Below, in pieces: positions 62,164-64,000 of a stretch of DNA of 64,000 nucleotides (positions within the stretch are counted from its first letter, which is position 1; each line of letters begins with the position of its first letter). The notes under the pieces are model-generated. The model saw nothing but the letters and a program-made list of their open reading frames with translations. It made no database searches and had not been told where the DNA came from. The stretch is taken from contig FNCM01000003.1 of the NCBI GenBank assembly GCA_900100835.1, positions 62,001 through 126,000 of the forward strand. The letters are read 5' to 3'. The translations under genes were made by a program, and so were the position numbers. The DNA is from Selenomonas sp. WCT3. GTDB lineage: Bacteria > Bacillota > Negativicutes > Selenomonadales > Selenomonadaceae.

Positions 62164-62739
62164 TTGGAGCTGTTGGAGAGAAAAATACAGGAAGAAGGCA
62201 TTGCTTTGCCGGGCAATGTGCTCAAGGTGGATTCTTTTTTGAATCACCAGATTGACCCGGAACTGTCGCTGGCGATGGGCAGGGAATTTGCCCGTCTGTT
62301 CCGCGATGCGGGCATTGACCGGGTGCTTACCGTGGAGGCCTCGGGCATTGCCATCGGGGTCATGGCGGCCCTAGAGCTTGGTGTGCCGCTAGTCTTTGCC
62401 CGCAAGAAGAAATCAGTACTCATAAATGAGCCAGTTTATTCTCATGAGGTATTCTCTTTTACGAAAAAGGAAACCTCAGAAATCATCGTATTGCAGAAAT
62501 ATTTGCCTGCTGGTGAAAAAGTGCTCATCATTGATGATTTTCTTGCCAATGGTGAGGCGGCCTTGGGGCTGGCTCAGATTGTGGAGGAGGCTGGTTCGAA
62601 GGTTGCCGGCATCGGCATCGCCATTGAAAAGGCATTCCAGCCGGGCCATCAGCGTATACTCGACAAGGGCTATCATTTGGAGGCTCTGGCGAGCATTGCT
62701 TCTCTTGACGATGGCAAGATTACCTTTGTGGAAAAGTGA
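62164..62739 (+). CDS. xpt: Xanthine phosphoribosyltransferase
   Basis: Purine salvage of xanthine to XMP. 191 residues from TTG 62164 (AGGAG about 9 bp upstream). Strongly like the Bacillus enzyme: VLKVDSFLNHQIDP, VFARKKKSV, the PRPP-binding loop VLIIDDFLANGEAA and AGIGIAIEKAFQPG. It is the first gene behind a ZTP-like riboswitch and precedes a permease gene by 16 bp, as in the xpt-pbuX operons of Firmicutes. In those, a guanine-type aptamer is usual, so the leader here is unusual. Confidence 0.96.
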   Translation: MELLERKIQEEGIALPGNVLKVDSFLNHQIDPELSLAMGREFARLFRDAGIDRVLTVEASGIAIGVMAALELGVPLVFARKKKSVLINEPVYSHEVFSFTKKETSEIIVLQKYLPAGEKVLIIDDFLANGEAALGLAQIVEEAGSKVAGIGIAIEKAFQPGHQRILDKGYHLEALASIASLDDGKITFVEK

Positions 62740-62755
62740 GAATGGAGGACTAATT

Positions 62756-64000
62756 GTGACGAAGGCGATTCATCCTGTTGACCAGAAACTTCCTTGGGAG
62801 CGCACCCTTATCTATGCCGCCCAGCACGTGCTGGCTATGTATGCCGGTGCGGTGGCCGTACCGCTCGTGCTCGCTGGTGCTATCGGGCTTTCGACGGAGC
62901 AGCTTATTTATTTAATCAACGCCGACCTCTTTACCTGTGGCATTGCCACGTTGGTGCAGGCCCTTAGCATCAAGGATTTTATCGGCTCCAAACTGCCCAT
63001 TGTCCAGGGCTGTACCTTCACTGCTGTTACGCCGATGATTATCATCGCCAACACCCATGGGGGTGGCGCCGCTGGTTTGCAGGTGGTTTATGGTTCGGCT
63101 ATCTTTGCCGGTATTGCCTGCTTTATCATCAGCAATTATTTCAGCAAGATGTTGCGGTTTTTTCCCCCGGTGGTCACGGGCTCGGTCATCACGATTATCG
63201 GCCTGTCCCTGCTGCCGGTAGCCGTTAACTGGATTACGGGGCCGAATCCGGCGGCTGCGGATTACTGCAGTCCTGCCAACATCGCCCTGTCGCTGGCGGT
63301 GCTCGCCATCATCCTGTTCATCTACCGTACCTGCAAAGGGTTCCTTGGTCATATTTCCGTTCTGCTTGGTCTTGTGATTGGCACGGGCATTGCGGCAGCT
63401 TTCGGCATGGTGGATTTTCATGCCGTCAGCGAGGCGGCTATGCTCGGTGTCACGACGCCCTTTGCCTTTGGACTGCCGGTGTTTGAGCCGGTATCCTGCC
63501 TCATTATGACGCTGGTCATGCTGGTGACCATGGCCGAGACTACGGGGGATGTCATGGCGGTAAGCTCCATCGTCAAAAAGCCCATGACGGAGAACATGCT
63601 CACGAAAGCCCTGCGGGCCGATGGTTTTTCCACGGCTCTGGGAGGGGTGTTTAATACTTTCCCGTATACGGCCTTTGCTCAGAATATCGGCCTTATCAGC
63701 ATGACGGGCATCCGCAGCCGCTACATTGTGGCCACAAGCGGTGTATTGCTGATGATTCTAGGGCTCTTTCCGAAACTGGCCGCTGTCGTTGCTTGTATCC
63801 CGACCATGGTACTTGGTGGTGCTGGTCTTGCTATGTTTGGTATGGTGGCATCGAGTGGTATGCAGGCCCTTTCCCAGGCAGATCTGCAGAAGAAGGGCAA
63901 CTCCATGGTGGTTGCTATCAGTGTAGCGGTGGCCCTTATCCCCATTGGTGTGCCGTCTTTTTACAGCCACTTTCCTCAGTGGGTACAGCTCATCGGTAAC
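62756..64000 (+). CDS. NCS2-family purine (xanthine/urate) permease, 3' end missing
   Basis: Inner-membrane nucleobase-cation symporter. Starts at GTG 62756 with GGAGG 7 bp upstream and runs off the window end without a stop; 415 codons are visible, near a full-length protein. YAAQHVLAMYAGAVAVPL opens the first helix, then QGCTFTAVTP (about residue 84), VTGSVITIIGLSLLP, and the family signature MAETTGDVMAVSS with its conserved Glu. About twelve membrane segments are seen. Next to xpt, PbuX-like xanthine uptake is the likely role; urate or uracil carriers are alternatives. Confidence 0.92.
   Translation, partial: MTKAIHPVDQKLPWERTLIYAAQHVLAMYAGAVAVPLVLAGAIGLSTEQLIYLINADLFTCGIATLVQALSIKDFIGSKLPIVQGCTFTAVTPMIIIANTHGGGAAGLQVVYGSAIFAGIACFIISNYFSKMLRFFPPVVTGSVITIIGLSLLPVAVNWITGPNPAAADYCSPANIALSLAVLAIILFIYRTCKGFLGHISVLLGLVIGTGIAAAFGMVDFHAVSEAAMLGVTTPFAFGLPVFEPVSCLIMTLVMLVTMAETTGDVMAVSSIVKKPMTENMLTKALRADGFSTALGGVFNTFPYTAFAQNIGLISMTGIRSRYIVATSGVLLMILGLFPKLAAVVACIPTMVLGGAGLAMFGMVASSGMQALSQADLQKKGNSMVVAISVAVALIPIGVPSFYSHFPQWVQLIGN

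Noticed and set aside
1..64000. CRISPR arrays, tRNA or rRNA genes, IS elements, integrases, toxin-antitoxin or phage modules
   Set aside because: None seen on reading both strands; no regularly spaced direct repeats or transposase-like frames. A tRNA scan was not possible by eye, so a missed single tRNA cannot be fully excluded.

Overview
The window reads as chromosome of an anaerobic diderm Firmicute of the class Negativicutes, most likely Selenomonas or a close relative (inference from gene content; no rRNA is present). Outer-membrane functions (a TonB-dependent receptor with ExbB/ExbD/TonB) sit beside genes of clear Firmicute type: split SdaAB/SdaAA serine dehydratase, Bacillus-like Xpt, SMC-FtsY, and cobalamin- and ZTP-type riboswitches. 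Pyruvate formate-lyase, rubrerythrin and an anaerobic radical-SAM haem-opening enzyme point to an oxygen-sensitive fermenter. Almost all genes lie on the plus strand, packed into operons. I see no tRNA, rRNA, IS element, prophage or CRISPR array.

Layout. 1-5.1 kb: end of an M16C peptidase, dapA, sdaAB-sdaAA, a small exported protein and a minus-strand glycosyltransferase (GT51). 5.2-13.5 kb: a complete arginine pathway argC-J-B-D, argF, argG-H, with palindromes at argC and argF that may be ArgR operators. 13.5-17.4 kb: a tiny membrane protein behind a very long hairpin, a HAD phosphatase, and envelope lipoproteins (ComEC-like hydrolase with a DUF3006 partner, AMIN-amidase, GerMN protein). 17.5-24.9 kb: tig-clpP-clpX, lon, engB, then two siroheme-decarboxylase-type (AhbA/AhbB) proteins. 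25.0-35.3 kb: a Fur-box-controlled haem/iron locus with a HutW/ChuW radical SAM enzyme, ExbB-ExbD-TonB, flavodoxin, an ABC-2 transporter, a TonB-dependent receptor and a FecCD-type importer. 35.3-36.6 kb: an aminotransferase. 36.7-44.8 kb: a chemosensory operon cheA-cheW-mcp-cheR::cheB-PAS kinase-receiver. 44.9-50.4 kb: a LysR regulator, smc and ftsY. 50.4-53.8 kb: a structured intergenic region with a possible antisense-strand small RNA, then pflB-pflA. 54-57.7 kb: a CDF metal transporter and a redox-defence operon (rubrerythrin, thioredoxin-reductase-like, glutaredoxin-like, glutathione peroxidase). 57.8-60.5 kb: a DASS/SLC13 transporter and a serine-hydroxymethyltransferase homologue that has lost its PLP lysine. 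60.5-61.9 kb: a cobalamin riboswitch before an exported CbiK cobaltochelatase. 62.0-64.0 kb: a ZTP-like riboswitch before xpt and the start of a purine permease, cut by the window end.

Most noteworthy: the lysine-less SHMT homologue; the ZTP-type leader whose pseudoknot shows a compensatory change relative to the consensus as I remember it; the CheR-CheB fusion without a receiver domain; the integrated anaerobic haem capture and degradation locus; two long intergenic RNA structures; and a recurrent 12-bp palindrome TTGACNNGTCAA found six times.
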